In this document: piece after piece, positions 19,295-27,796 of the stretch
Numbering within the stretch: the stretch's first letter is position 1
Layout of the letters: each line of letters opens with the position of its first letter
From: Stenotrophomonas humi
GTDB lineage: Bacteria > Pseudomonadota > Gammaproteobacteria > Xanthomonadales > Xanthomonadaceae
Direction: 5' to 3'
DNA length: 64,000 bases
NCBI RefSeq assembly: GCF_001431415.1
Contig: NZ_LDJI01000013.1
Location: 62,001 to 126,000, forward strand
The notes under the pieces: generated by a model
Database searches by the model: none
The model's input: the letters and a program-made list of their open reading frames with translations, nothing else
What the model was told of the DNA's origin: nothing
Program-made: the position numbers and the translations under genes

Positions 19295-19404
19295 CTCCTT
19301 TCCCCGAGGCTGTAAGCACAACGGATGTGCGCGAACCGCAACACGCGCCATCACTGCTGTAATCCCGATCCTTCCGCTACTCGCCCCCGCCCGAGAGAGC
19401 TGTC

Positions 19405-20364
19405 ATGCAAGATTCCCCGAACCTGCTGGTCTTTTCCGGCAATGCCAACAAACACCTTGCGCAGAGCATCTGCAAGGAACTGGGGGTGAGGCCGGGCAAG
19501 GCGCTGGTTTCCAAGTTCTCCGACGGCGAAGTGCAGGTCGAGATCCAGGAAAACGTGCGCAAGCAGGACGTGTTCGTGGTCCAGTCCACCGGCGCCCCGA
19601 GTGCGGAAAACCTGATGGAGCTGCTGGTGATCATCGACGCGCTCAAGCGCGCGAGCGCCGCTTCCGTCACCGCGGTGGTGCCGTACTTCGGCTACGCCCG
19701 CCAGGATCGCCGCATGCGCTCCTCGCGCGTGCCGATCACGGCGAAGGTCGCCGCAAAGATGTTCTCGGCCGTGAACACCGACCAGATCCTGACGGTCGAC
19801 CTGCACGCCGACCAGATCCAGGGCTTCTTCGACATGCCCGTGGACAATGTGTACGCCTCGCCGCTGCTGCTCGCTGACATCTGGCGCGCCTACGGCACGG
19901 ACAACCTGATCGTGGTCAGCCCGGACGTCGGCGGCGTGGTACGCGCCCGTGCCGTGGCAAAGCGCCTGGATGATGCCGACCTGGCCATCATCGACAAGCG
20001 CCGTCCGCGAGCCAACGTCGCCACCGTGATGAACATCATCGGCGACGTGGAAGGCAAAACCTGCGTGATGGTCGATGACATCGTCGACACCGCCGGCACC
20101 CTGTGTGCTGCCGCTGCTGCCCTCAAGGCGCGTGGCGCGCTGAAGGTCGCCGCGTACTGCACCCACGCCGTGCTCTCGGGCCCGGCGGTGGACAATCTGA
20201 ACAACTCCCAGCTCGACGAGCTGGTGGTGACCGACACGATTCCGCTTTCCGAAGTGGCTCGCGTCTGTCCCAAGATCCGCCAGATCAGCGTGGCCGAAAT
20301 GCTGGCCGAGACGATGCGCCGCATCGCCTTCGGTGAGTCGGTCAGCTCGATGTACGTGGATTGA
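19405..20364 (+). CDS. prs: Ribose-phosphate pyrophosphokinase
   Basis: Makes PRPP from ribose 5-phosphate and ATP for nucleotide, His and Trp synthesis. 319 residues. The ATP/metal motif [17 protein letters not shown] (about 133-149) and the PRPP-binding loop [17 protein letters not shown] (about 221-237) are intact, as is the flexible loop [23 protein letters not shown] 19405 starts the typical [15 protein letters not shown] sequence. It may be transcribed both with ispE/tRNA-Gln and from its own promoter in the 110-base gap; no clear promoter was found. Confidence 0.97.
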   Translation: MQDSPNLLVFSGNANKHLAQSICKELGVRPGKALVSKFSDGEVQVEIQENVRKQDVFVVQSTGAPSAENLMELLVIIDALKRASAASVTAVVPYFGYARQDRRMRSSRVPITAKVAAKMFSAVNTDQILTVDLHADQIQGFFDMPVDNVYASPLLLADIWRAYGTDNLIVVSPDVGGVVRARAVAKRLDDADLAIIDKRRPRANVATVMNIIGDVEGKTCVMVDDIVDTAGTLCAAAAALKARGALKVAAYCTHAVLSGPAVDNLNNSQLDELVVTDTIPLSEVARVCPKIRQISVAEMLAETMRRIAFGESVSSMYVD

Positions 20365-20370
20365 TTTTCC

Positions 20371-20394
20371 GGTCTCCGGCTTCGGCTGGGGACC
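20371..20394 (+). other. TTCG-capped hairpin between prs and rplY
   Basis: A 10-bp stem with two G-U pairs (20371-20380 with 20385-20394) closed by the very stable TTCG tetraloop, 6 bases after the prs stop. No T tract follows, so it may protect the prs mRNA 3' end or attenuate reading into rplY. Confidence 0.55.
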
Positions 20395-20469
20395 GCACCG
20401 GGCTCTTCTGGTCGCGGAAGAGTCTTTACGCAGCGTCGCGAGGCGTTGCATCAACCTAGAGTAGTCAAC

Positions 20470-21075
20470 ATGGCAAAGTCCCACGAAATCAAAGTCGCCC
20501 GTCGTGACATGCAAGGTCAGGGTGCGAGCCGCCGCCTGCGTCACGCCGGTGTGGTTCCGGGTATCGTTTACGGCGGTGATCGTGAGCCGGTGATGGTTCA
20601 GTTCAACCACAACGAAATCTGGCTGGCCCAGTTCAACGATTGGTTCTATTCGTCGATCATCGACCTGAACCTCGACGGCACCATCCACAAGGTGCTGCTG
20701 CGTGACATGCAGCGTCACCCGTACAAGCAGCTGGTCATGCACCTGGACTTCCAGCGCGTGAACGACAACGAAGTGCTGCACGCTTCGGTGCCGCTGACCT
20801 TCATCAACGAAGACACCTCGCCGGCTGGCAAGGCTGCCGACGTGCTGGTCACCCACGAACTGAAGGAAGTGGCAATTGCCTGCTTGCCGAAGGACCTGCC
20901 GGAGTCGATCGAAGTCGACCTGGGCGCGCTGAAGGCTGGCGACATCATCTACCTGTCGGGCCTGAAGCTGCCGGCCGGCGTGGAAATCCCGGCGCTGAAG
21001 CTGGGCAAGGGCCACGACGACGCAGTGGTCATCGCCAAGGTTGCTGGCGCTGAAGAAGAAGCATCGGCCGAGTAA
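20470..21075 (+). CDS. rplY: 50S ribosomal protein L25 (long, Ctc/TL5 type)
   Basis: 5S-rRNA-binding protein of the central protuberance. 201 residues: an N-terminal L25 domain (about 5-95) and the C-terminal beta TL5/CTC domain (about 100-190) that short E. coli L25 lacks. ATG 20470 (MAKSHEIKVARRDMQGQGAS) is the family start; the earlier in-frame ATG at 20446 has no ribosome site. Located in the usual prs-rplY-pth order. Confidence 0.95.
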   Translation: MAKSHEIKVARRDMQGQGASRRLRHAGVVPGIVYGGDREPVMVQFNHNEIWLAQFNDWFYSSIIDLNLDGTIHKVLLRDMQRHPYKQLVMHLDFQRVNDNEVLHASVPLTFINEDTSPAGKAADVLVTHELKEVAIACLPKDLPESIEVDLGALKAGDIIYLSGLKLPAGVEIPALKLGKGHDDAVVIAKVAGAEEEASAE

Positions 21076-21084
21076 TCGGCATGT

Positions 21085-21110
21085 TGTGCCCGCCCTCCGG
21101 GGCGGGCACA
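21085..21110 (+). other. Hairpin between rplY and pth
   Basis: An 11-bp perfect GC-rich stem (21085-21095 with 21100-21110) with loop TCCG, 9 bases after the rplY stop and 17 bases before pth. There is no T tract, so partial termination or mRNA protection is more likely than a full stop. Confidence 0.6.
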
Positions 21111-21127
21111 GCGGATGCATCTGACAG

Positions 21128-21709
21128 ATGACTGGCTTGCGATTGATCGTCGGTCTGGGCAATCCCGGACCCGAACACGCCCGGACCCGGCACAATGCCG
21201 GGTTTCATTTCGTTGAGGCCCTGGCAGAGCGGCAGGGCGCGCGCTGGGCGCTTGAAAGCAAGCTGTTCGGTGAAGTTGCCAAGGTCGATATCGGCGGACA
21301 GCCGGTGTGGCTGCTCAAGCCGGCGACCTTCATGAATCTCTCCGGCAAATCCGTCACCGCTGCACAGCGGTTCTGGAAGATCGAACCGGAGCAGACCCTG
21401 CTCGCACACGACGAACTGGACATGCCGCCCGGCGTGGCGCGGCTCAAGTTCGACGGTGGCCACGGCGGCCAGAACGGCCTGCGCGACACCATCCGTCTGC
21501 TTGGCCACGGCAAGTTCCACCGTCTGCGTCTGGGCATCGGTCATCCCGGTCACAAGGACCGCGTGGTGGGTTGGGTGCTGAACCGCCCTTCGCCGCAGGA
21601 TGCGGTACTGATGGACCAGGCCATCGATGCGGCCATCGACGTGATGCCACTGGCGGTGGCAGGTGATTTCAATGAGGCCATGAAGCGGTTGCATACCGCC
21701 CGGCCATGA
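21128..21709 (+). CDS. pth: Peptidyl-tRNA hydrolase
   Basis: Releases peptides from prematurely dropped peptidyl-tRNAs. 193 residues, standard length. N-terminal [20 protein letters not shown] with catalytic His22, the FMNLSGKSV segment near 70, and [20 protein letters not shown] near 96 are all conserved. It is followed after 79 bases by ychF, the near-universal proteobacterial neighbour. Confidence 0.97.
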   Translation: MTGLRLIVGLGNPGPEHARTRHNAGFHFVEALAERQGARWALESKLFGEVAKVDIGGQPVWLLKPATFMNLSGKSVTAAQRFWKIEPEQTLLAHDELDMPPGVARLKFDGGHGGQNGLRDTIRLLGHGKFHRLRLGIGHPGHKDRVVGWVLNRPSPQDAVLMDQAIDAAIDVMPLAVAGDFNEAMKRLHTARP

Positions 21710-21788
21710 TTGCGGCTTGCGGCTTGCGGTTTCACGGGCGAAGGCCTGGTGGAGAGCGCAAGCCGGAATCTCGAATCGTGGAGTTAGC

Positions 21789-22880
21789 ATGGGTATCAAA
21801 TGCGGCATCGTCGGTCTGCCCAACGTGGGCAAGTCGACCCTGTTCAATGCACTGACCAAGGCGGGTATCGCTGCGGCCAATTTCCCGTTCTGCACGATCG
21901 AGCCGAACGTCGGCATCGTGCCGGTTCCGGACCCGCGTCTGAACCAGCTCGCCGAAATCATCAATCCGCAGAAGGTCGTGCCGACCGCGGTTGAGTTCGT
22001 CGATATCGCCGGCCTGGTGGCGGGCGCTGCCAGCGGCGAAGGCCTGGGCAACAAGTTCCTGGCACATATCCGCGAAGTCGATGCGATCACCCACGTGGTG
22101 CGTTGCTTCGACAACGACGACGTCATCCACGTCAACAACAAGGTGGATCCGCTGTCGGACATCGACACGATCGATACCGAGTTGGCGCTGGCCGACCTGG
22201 ACAGCGTTGAGAAGGCGTTGAACCGCGCCGAGCGCGCTGCCAAGGGCGGCGACAAGGATGCGGCGGCACGCAAGCCGGTGCTGGCCAAGCTGCAGGCCGC
22301 GTTGTCCGACGGCAAGGCCGGTCGTGCAGCAGGCCTGGATGAAGAAGAGAAGGCGCTGGTCCGTGACCTGTTCCTGCTCACCCTCAAGCCGGTGATGTAC
22401 ATCGCCAACGTGCTGGAAGACGGCTTCGAGAATAATCCGCACCTGGACGCCGTGCGCGCCCGTGCCGCCACCGAGGGTGCCGAAGTGGTGCCGGTGTCGG
22501 CAGCGATCGAAGAAGAGCTGTCGCAGCTGGATGATGAGGACCGCGACACCTTCCTGGCCGATCTGGGGCTGGAAGAGCCGGGCTTGAATCGCGTCATCCG
22601 CGCCGCTTACAGCCTGCTGGGCCTGCAGACCTACTTCACCGCAGGCGTGAAGGAAGTGCGTGCATGGACCGTCCGCAAGGGCGCTACCGCGCCGCAGGCG
22701 GCCGCAGTGATCCACACCGATTTCGAGAAGGGCTTCATCCGCGCCGAAACGATTTCCTTCGAGGATTTCATGAAGTACCGCGGCGAAGCGGGTGCCAAGG
22801 AAGCAGGTCGTCTGCGCCTGGAAGGCAAGGAATACCGCGTGCAGGAAGGTGACATCCTGCATTTCCGCTTCAACGTCTGA
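21789..22880 (+). CDS. ychF: Redox-regulated ATPase/GTPase YchF
   Basis: Universally conserved Obg-family P-loop NTPase that prefers ATP and binds ribosomes. 363 residues, the usual length: G1 [18 protein letters not shown] at the N-terminus, helical insert, and the C-terminal TGS domain ending [22 protein letters not shown] 21789 has GGAG five bases upstream, which decides it over the open sequence to the left. Ends at a strong terminator. Confidence 0.97.
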   Translation: MGIKCGIVGLPNVGKSTLFNALTKAGIAAANFPFCTIEPNVGIVPVPDPRLNQLAEIINPQKVVPTAVEFVDIAGLVAGAASGEGLGNKFLAHIREVDAITHVVRCFDNDDVIHVNNKVDPLSDIDTIDTELALADLDSVEKALNRAERAAKGGDKDAAARKPVLAKLQAALSDGKAGRAAGLDEEEKALVRDLFLLTLKPVMYIANVLEDGFENNPHLDAVRARAATEGAEVVPVSAAIEEELSQLDDEDRDTFLADLGLEEPGLNRVIRAAYSLLGLQTYFTAGVKEVRAWTVRKGATAPQAAAVIHTDFEKGFIRAETISFEDFMKYRGEAGAKEAGRLRLEGKEYRVQEGDILHFRFNV

Positions 22881-22902
22881 TTCAATCAACGTTGTAGCTG
22901 CA

Positions 22903-22933
22903 CAACAAAGCCCCGCATCGCGGGGCTTTGTTG
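22903..22933 (+). terminator. Strong terminator after ychF
   Basis: A perfect 14-bp stem (22903-22916 with 22920-22933) with loop ATC. CTTTGTTG at the 3' side and CAACAAAG at the 5' side make it usable in both directions. Confidence 0.85.
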
Positions 22934-23218
22934 CATCTGGGCCATGGCATCGCCTGCGGGTTGCCCGGTGGTCCGTTGGCGCCGGGCTCGTCGTGGGAAT
23001 GGCTCGAGCCATGGCGCAAGGAGCGGTTCCGGAACGGGCGGGCACGCAATTGCGACCTGGCGCCAGTCGCCGTGTTGCAAACCTCTTGGCTTCCGCGGCT
23101 CCCGCGCTGAAGTGACGGCATGCAGTGGCCGGCAGCCTGCGGCGCTGCCGTGTTGGAACCGGGGATTGCGCTGCCAAGCATGCGGCCGGGCGCTACGGCA
23201 CCCATTCCACCACCGTTA

Positions 23219-23633
23219 CTGGTGAAAATTTGACCATGCATTGCAAGACATTGTTGCAGTGGAAGTTTTGCGCCTTATCCACATCTTCCTCGCATCCCGT
23301 TCCACATCCATTGTGGAGAACATGCCGGAGGGTGCTCGTCGGCAGCAAGGTGGCCCGGTCCCGCCGCTGGCGAAAAATTGAGCAGGATTCGTAAAGCCTT
23401 GATGCGTCTGGCTTGTGCGCGGTTATCCACATCTTTCCCGCACTCCGCTCCACATGGTGTGTGGAAAACCCGGTGGATGACGCGGGATCTGCTGACGACC
23501 GCGCATTCGGCGACTGGTGAAAAAATGATCGCTTCTCGCAAAGCCTTGTCTGGCAACGGCTGGCGGGGCTTATCCACATGTTTCCCTCGACAGTCTCCAC
23601 ATGCGCTGTGGAGAACGTGCGGAGTGGCGGCGT
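23219..23633. repeat. Three tandem 147-148 bp repeats with perfect DnaA boxes
   Basis: Three in-phase imperfect direct repeats start at 23219, 23367 and 23514 (CTGG[T/C]GAAAA). At the same offset each carries the consensus DnaA box TTATCCACA (23275-23283, 23423-23431, 23570-23578). About 26-27 bases after the box start comes a 17-bp inverted repeat TCCACAT-4N-TGTGGA (23301-23317, 23449-23465, 23596-23612) whose right arm extends into an opposite-strand near-box (TTCTCCACA or TTTTCCACA). Roughly the first 105 bases of each unit are alike; the last ~43 diverge. The third unit abuts the stop of the response-regulator gene at 23634. 22934-23218 holds nothing I can identify. Small open frames across this region reflect the repeat period (147 = 49 codons), not genes. 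Function unknown; a DnaA-binding role is inferred. Confidence 0.85.
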
Positions 23634-24263
23634 TCAACGGAACAAGTCGGATTCCAGGCAGAGCGCGATGAGGTCCTGGTCGCTCTGAGTGCCGAGTTTG
23701 CGCATGGCGTTGATCTTCTGCGTGCTGACGGTCTTGCTGCTTCGGTTCAACTGCCTGGCGATATCGCTCACGCTTTTTCCGTTGATGAACAGGCGCATGA
23801 CTTCGAGCTCGCGGGGGGACAGTGCCGCCGTGTCCGTTTTTTTCAGTGCCTGCAGCTGCTCCTCGGGCGATTGTCGTGGGCGATAGACACGCCGCGACCG
23901 CAGCGCGGACAACGCCACCCGCAGCTCCAGCAGGTCGCCGCTTTTCCGCACGACACCGTTGGCTCCCGCCCGGTACATGGCTTCGACCATCGACGGTGTG
24001 GAGATCATTGTCAGCACCAGCACCTTGCAGCTCGGGAAGTGGCGTCGCAGGTAGGAGATCAACTTGATGCCATCCCCCAGCGGGCCGTTCCCTGGCATGT
24101 TGTAGTCACAGATCACCAGGTCCGGTGTGAGTGCCCGCATCATCTCCACCAAGGTGCTCGGCGAGAGCGCCTGGCCAATGATGTCCAGGCCGGCTTCGTC
24201 CGCGATCACGTCACGGACACCGGCCAGGACGATGGGGTGGTCATCGGCGATGATGATCTTCAT
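23634..24263 (-). CDS. NarL/FixJ-type response regulator
   Basis: A 209-residue two-component transcription regulator: receiver domain (about 1-120) with acidic pair D7/D8, phospho-acceptor Asp53 in LVICDYNMPG and Lys near 108 (VVRKSGD), then a LuxR-type helix-turn-helix (about 145-205; LSPRELEVMRLFINGKSVSD, then RSSKTVSTQKINAMRKL). RcsB is a comparable regulator that receives phosphate from an Hpt protein. It is the last gene of a leftward set after the hybrid kinase and Hpt genes (11 bases from the Hpt stop), and its 3' end meets the DnaA-box repeats. Confidence 0.92.
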   Translation of the reverse strand: MKIIIADDHPIVLAGVRDVIADEAGLDIIGQALSPSTLVEMMRALTPDLVICDYNMPGNGPLGDGIKLISYLRRHFPSCKVLVLTMISTPSMVEAMYRAGANGVVRKSGDLLELRVALSALRSRRVYRPRQSPEEQLQALKKTDTAALSPRELEVMRLFINGKSVSDIARQLNRSSKTVSTQKINAMRKLGTQSDQDLIALCLESDLFR

Positions 24264-24274
24264 GCGGGTGCTCT

Positions 24275-24637
24275 TCAGGCGGATGGCAGCGGGGAACAGG
24301 CATCGGAACGTTGCCGCTCAGTGGTTTCCAGGCCCAGAAGCGCTGAATCCAGCATTGCCAGAAACCGGCCCGTGAACTCCAGGCATGTTTCGGGCGCAGC
24401 GCCCTTGGTGATGGCGTCCTCGATCACCCAGGCGGTGTCGACAAGGTGATATGCCGAGACAATCATCAACGCACCCCGAATGCGATGCAGCATCTGCTGT
24501 ATCAGATCCAGACGTTGGAGCCGTACAGCGGTCGCCAACCGTCGTTGATCACTGCGCATCGCGGGCAGAAAGACCTCGCGTATCGCTGCGGGAATCACGA
24601 TGGAGGTGGCGCGCGGATCGGTGACGGTCAGGTCCAA
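24275..24637 (-). CDS. Histidine phosphotransfer (Hpt) domain protein
   Basis: A free-standing phosphorelay protein of about 120 residues that would carry phosphate from the hybrid kinase receiver to the downstream regulator. The Hpt helix QQMLHRIRGALMIVSAYHLV holds the phospho-accepting His51, preceded by the usual PAAIREVFLPAMRSDQRRL helix. Start is uncertain: I prefer TTG 24637, with GAGG eight bases upstream and a typical Hpt length. The frame is open to ATG 24853 or 24895, which would overlap the kinase gene but adds Pro/Arg-rich sequence unlike Hpt proteins. If the TTG is right, 24638-24815 is a leader with no visible gene. Confidence 0.75.
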   Translation of the reverse strand: MDLTVTDPRATSIVIPAAIREVFLPAMRSDQRRLATAVRLQRLDLIQQMLHRIRGALMIVSAYHLVDTAWVIEDAITKGAAPETCLEFTGRFLAMLDSALLGLETTERQRSDACSPLPSA

Positions 24638-24815
24638 TGCTCGTACCTCGATGAGGCCCGCAACGTGTGCGCGCAGCAGCCGATTGGCTGGAAGGTTGAA
24701 GGAGAAGCGTTGATCGCGCGGGCTTGATCGTGGCGCTGTTCCGTCGGCATCTGCCGGGATGCACCATGGCCGTGGTAACGCGATGGGGGAGCTCGGATGT
24801 CGCAGGATGCGCGGC

Positions 24816-27647
24816 TCATGCGGGTACCTGATTCCGTACGTTGCGCAACGCATCGTGCAGTGCTTCGATGCTGATGGGCTTGAGCAGGTAGTCATTCATT
24901 CCTTCGTGAAGCGCGCGCGCACGGTCTTCATCGGAGGCATCGGCGCTGGCGCCAAGGATGGGAGCGGTGAAGCCGCGCTCACGTAGTTTTCGGGTCAAGG
25001 TCAGGCCATCCATTTCCGGCATGCACAGGTCTGTCAGCACAACATCGAACTGCTCGGTCTCGCAGTAGGCCAATGCCTCACGCCCGTCACGGGCAGTGGC
25101 GACACAGCACCCCAGTGTTCTCAGCTGCTCTTTCAGCAGCAGCAGATTGATGGGGTTGTCCTCGACCACCAGCACACGCAGCCCCGGCGCATCCGCAGCT
25201 TGCGGCGTAGCGGCGGCGGCTGCCGGATGCGCCCGGCCCTGCAGCTCGGCAACCGCTTGGGCGATGGCGCGGATGCTGAACAATGTCACCGTCAGTTGGT
25301 TTGGGCGGGATGCATCCTGGCTCGGCATCTCCGCTGCTTCCGGCAAGGCGACAACGCGCCCGCCCGGCCAAGCCAGGGTGACACTGTCACGCGGGTCGCT
25401 GTCGACAAGAATTGCATCGGTGGCGCCTGCCACGGTGGCAGCAGTGTAGGGGCGCGCAACGGCTCCCCATCGCTGCAGCCACTGACAGGCGCTTTCCACC
25501 AGCTCCGGGATGGAGGCGCGGACGTAGACCGGTGGGTGGGCTTGAAGATGTGGCGTATCCCCCCCGGCCACGACATCATCGCTGCCGTCAGCCACTGGCA
25601 ATGGCAGGATCATGCTGAAGCTGCTGCCCAATCCGGGCTCGCTGACCAGGCGTAGATCGCCGCCCATCAACCGCACCAGGTGATCACTGATGGACAACCC
25701 CAGGCCGCTGCCTTCACCGCGTGCCTGGCTGTCGAGTTGCCCGAACGGCTTGAACAGACGCGCCTGCTCCGACGCGGCGATGCCTGTGCCGGTGTCGGTG
25801 ACCTGCCAACTTATCGAAGCGATGCCGTCCAGGCATTCCAGCAGGCGTACCCGCAGAAAGATACGTCCGCTGTCGGTGAACTTGATGGCATTGCTGAGCA
25901 GGTTGCCCAGCACCTGGCGGATGCGGTCGGCATCGCCCCGCACCAGCGCGGGCAGATGGGGATCGGTGCAGACCAGAATCTGCAGCTGCTTGCGCATGGC
26001 TGAATCCGCGTAGGCGCGCAGTGTGCTTTCCGCCAGGTCCAGCGGCGAGAAGGCAGCCTCGGTGAGCGCCAGTTGGCCGGACTCAATGCGGGAGACATCC
26101 AGCGTGTCGCGTATCAGCTGCTGCAGTACGGATGACGACTGCTGGATGAGCCGCAGATACTGTGCCTGCCTGGCATCCAGCGGGGTACGCATCAACAGCT
26201 CCAGCGTGCCCAGCATGCCGTACAGTGGCGTGCGGATTTCATGGCTCAGTGTGGCGACAAATGCGCTCTTGGCCTGACTCGTCGCGTCGGCAGCGGCGCG
26301 CGCGGCTTCCAATGCCGCGCGCATCTGCTGATGCTGGCTGATGTCGTTGAAGGTGCACAGCAGCACATCTTCATCGTGGTAACGGGTGGCCGCGAACAAT
26401 ATCTGCAGCTGCTGGCCGCCCTGCGTAGTGAAATCGACCGTAGTGCAGGCGTGTGCTGCGTCCGGGCTATGGACCTGTCGCCAGGAGCCGTTCCAGTCAC
26501 CTTTGCGGGTGTCGCTTCCCAGCCAGTCGCGGGCACGCTGGTTCTCAAGCACCACCTTGGCATCGCTGCAGCGCAGTACGCACATGCCGATGGGAGCCAT
26601 GTCGATCACGGTGGCGCCGAAGTCAAAGCTTTCCAGCAGCTGGCGGTGCTGCTTGTACGCGGGCTGGATCAGCAGTCGGTCAACCCGGCGCAGCAACGTC
26701 CACAAAAAGATCGCTGCAAGCAGGCACAGCAGCAATGCGGTTGCGATGTGGCCACCGAGCTCCCGCATCAGTCGCGCCATTGGCAGGTGATAGACCAGCC
26801 GCCAGCCGTCCTGGCCGATGCCTTTGAACAACACCAGGCCTCGCGGCAAGCCGCGTTCCCAGACGACAGAGAACGCATCCTGGCGATGTGCGTCCAGCCA
26901 GGCTGTCGGCAGCGGGGCGTCTGCAGGTCGGGAGAGCACCTGGCGGTCGTGTGGATTCAGCAGGGTGACATTGGCGCCACCGCGGGTCTGGATGGCGTGG
27001 GCGACGGCGGTTGAGTCCAGTACCAGGACCAGCCAGCTGTCCGGGCCGGCACTGCCGCCAACGGCGCGGTAGAGGTTGATCGGCGCGTTCTCCGACGGCG
27101 ATGTCACCCAGAACACCTTGCTCGCGTCGCGTGCCGCGAGTGCATGCCGCTGCAGCAATGCGGGATCCAGTTCCGGAAGCGGTGGCGCATCGTGCTGCGG
27201 GACATGCAGCCAGCGCATCGGGACACCGAGATCGGAGCTGGCATGCAACAAGCGCGCGCCCAGTGCATCGAGGGTGCTTTCGGTCCTTGCCGGCAGCAAC
27301 AGCTGCAGCGGCCAACCATCGGCCGTGCTGCCCAGTGACATGCAGTGCAGGCCTTCCACATTGCTTGCAGAGCACGCTGCCGTGTTCCGTGCTGGGGTGG
27401 TGACGACGGCATCGGCGAGGTAGGTCAGCAATGCCTCGCGTTGATCGAAGTACAGTTGCGCGTGATACGCCGCAGCGTTCATGTCACGGCGATGCTGCGA
27501 AGTGGCCTCACCCAACTGCGCTGCGAGATAGAAAGCGGCCGCCCCCAGCAGGCAGAGCAAACCGCACACTGACAGCCAACGCAGCAACACGGAGTACGCC
27601 ACCAATGGGGCGTCAACAGCGGGGCGCCTGGGGAGGAAGCGATGCAT
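24816..27647 (-). CDS. Hybrid sensor histidine kinase with receiver domain
   Basis: A 943-residue inner-membrane sensor. Order: membrane helix about 20-45, a ~250-residue periplasmic sensor region (with Cys91, Cys102 and DSWLVLVLDSTAVAHAI resembling a PAS-like fold), second helix about 300-318, cytoplasmic PAS domain about 340-440 (TVIDMAPIGMCVLRC), HisKA with His469 (VATLSHEIRTPLYGMLG), HATPase with N box NLLSNAIKFTDSG and GEGSGLGLSI, a degenerate receiver-like stretch (about 700-790), and a C-terminal receiver with Asp873 (VVLTDLCMPEMDG). There is no Hpt domain of its own; the adjacent Hpt gene fills that role. The signal sensed is unknown. Confidence 0.92.
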   Translation of the reverse strand: MHRFLPRRPAVDAPLVAYSVLLRWLSVCGLLCLLGAAAFYLAAQLGEATSQHRRDMNAAAYHAQLYFDQREALLTYLADAVVTTPARNTAACSASNVEGLHCMSLGSTADGWPLQLLLPARTESTLDALGARLLHASSDLGVPMRWLHVPQHDAPPLPELDPALLQRHALAARDASKVFWVTSPSENAPINLYRAVGGSAGPDSWLVLVLDSTAVAHAIQTRGGANVTLLNPHDRQVLSRPADAPLPTAWLDAHRQDAFSVVWERGLPRGLVLFKGIGQDGWRLVYHLPMARLMRELGGHIATALLLCLLAAIFLWTLLRRVDRLLIQPAYKQHRQLLESFDFGATVIDMAPIGMCVLRCSDAKVVLENQRARDWLGSDTRKGDWNGSWRQVHSPDAAHACTTVDFTTQGGQQLQILFAATRYHDEDVLLCTFNDISQHQQMRAALEAARAAADATSQAKSAFVATLSHEIRTPLYGMLGTLELLMRTPLDARQAQYLRLIQQSSSVLQQLIRDTLDVSRIESGQLALTEAAFSPLDLAESTLRAYADSAMRKQLQILVCTDPHLPALVRGDADRIRQVLGNLLSNAIKFTDSGRIFLRVRLLECLDGIASISWQVTDTGTGIAASEQARLFKPFGQLDSQARGEGSGLGLSISDHLVRLMGGDLRLVSEPGLGSSFSMILPLPVADGSDDVVAGGDTPHLQAHPPVYVRASIPELVESACQWLQRWGAVARPYTAATVAGATDAILVDSDPRDSVTLAWPGGRVVALPEAAEMPSQDASRPNQLTVTLFSIRAIAQAVAELQGRAHPAAAAATPQAADAPGLRVLVVEDNPINLLLLKEQLRTLGCCVATARDGREALAYCETEQFDVVLTDLCMPEMDGLTLTRKLRERGFTAPILGASADASDEDRARALHEGMNDYLLKPISIEALHDALRNVRNQVPA

Positions 27648-27746
27648 CGGAGCATGCTAGGAAGCGCATCTCGATGCGCACATCAGCGGATTCCTAATTT
27701 CCCGGCCGGGAGTTCCTGCAGTGTGAGATTGGCGCTCGTTCAATGG

Positions 27747-27774
27747 ACAAAGCCCGCCATGCGGCGGGCTTTGT
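27747..27774 (-). terminator. Terminator of the TonB receptor gene
   Basis: A 12-bp stem ACAAAGCCCGCC (27747-27758) with GGCGGGCTTTGT (27763-27774) and a 4-base loop, 23 bases past the receptor stop on the minus strand. The U-rich tail is short in that direction. 27648-27796 holds no gene. Confidence 0.7.
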
Positions 27775-27796
27775 GGGTGGAGCGGGGTGATGGGGC

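Noticed and set aside
19351..21195. 614-codon minus-strand frame over prs and rplY
   Set aside because: Antisense to two unmistakable housekeeping genes; His/Val/Asp-rich shadow.
23219..23633. CRISPR array
   Set aside because: Only three long imperfect units with contiguous similarity, no short identical repeats with unique spacers, and no cas genes.
23219..23633. Chromosomal replication origin
   Set aside because: DnaA boxes are present but there is no clear AT-rich unwinding region and no dnaA, dnaN, gyrB, rpmH or parAB nearby, so oriC is unlikely.
23193..23637. Minus-strand frames of 120-135 codons with repeated peptide patterns
   Set aside because: The repetition follows the 147-base DNA repeat (49 codons); there is no ribosome site, and the first unit is out of phase by one base.
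24638..24895. Hpt gene starting at ATG 24895 or 24853
   Set aside because: Would overlap the kinase gene by 38-80 bases and add Pro/Arg/Ser-rich sequence; TTG 24637 has a well-spaced GAGG and gives a normal Hpt length. Not fully excluded.
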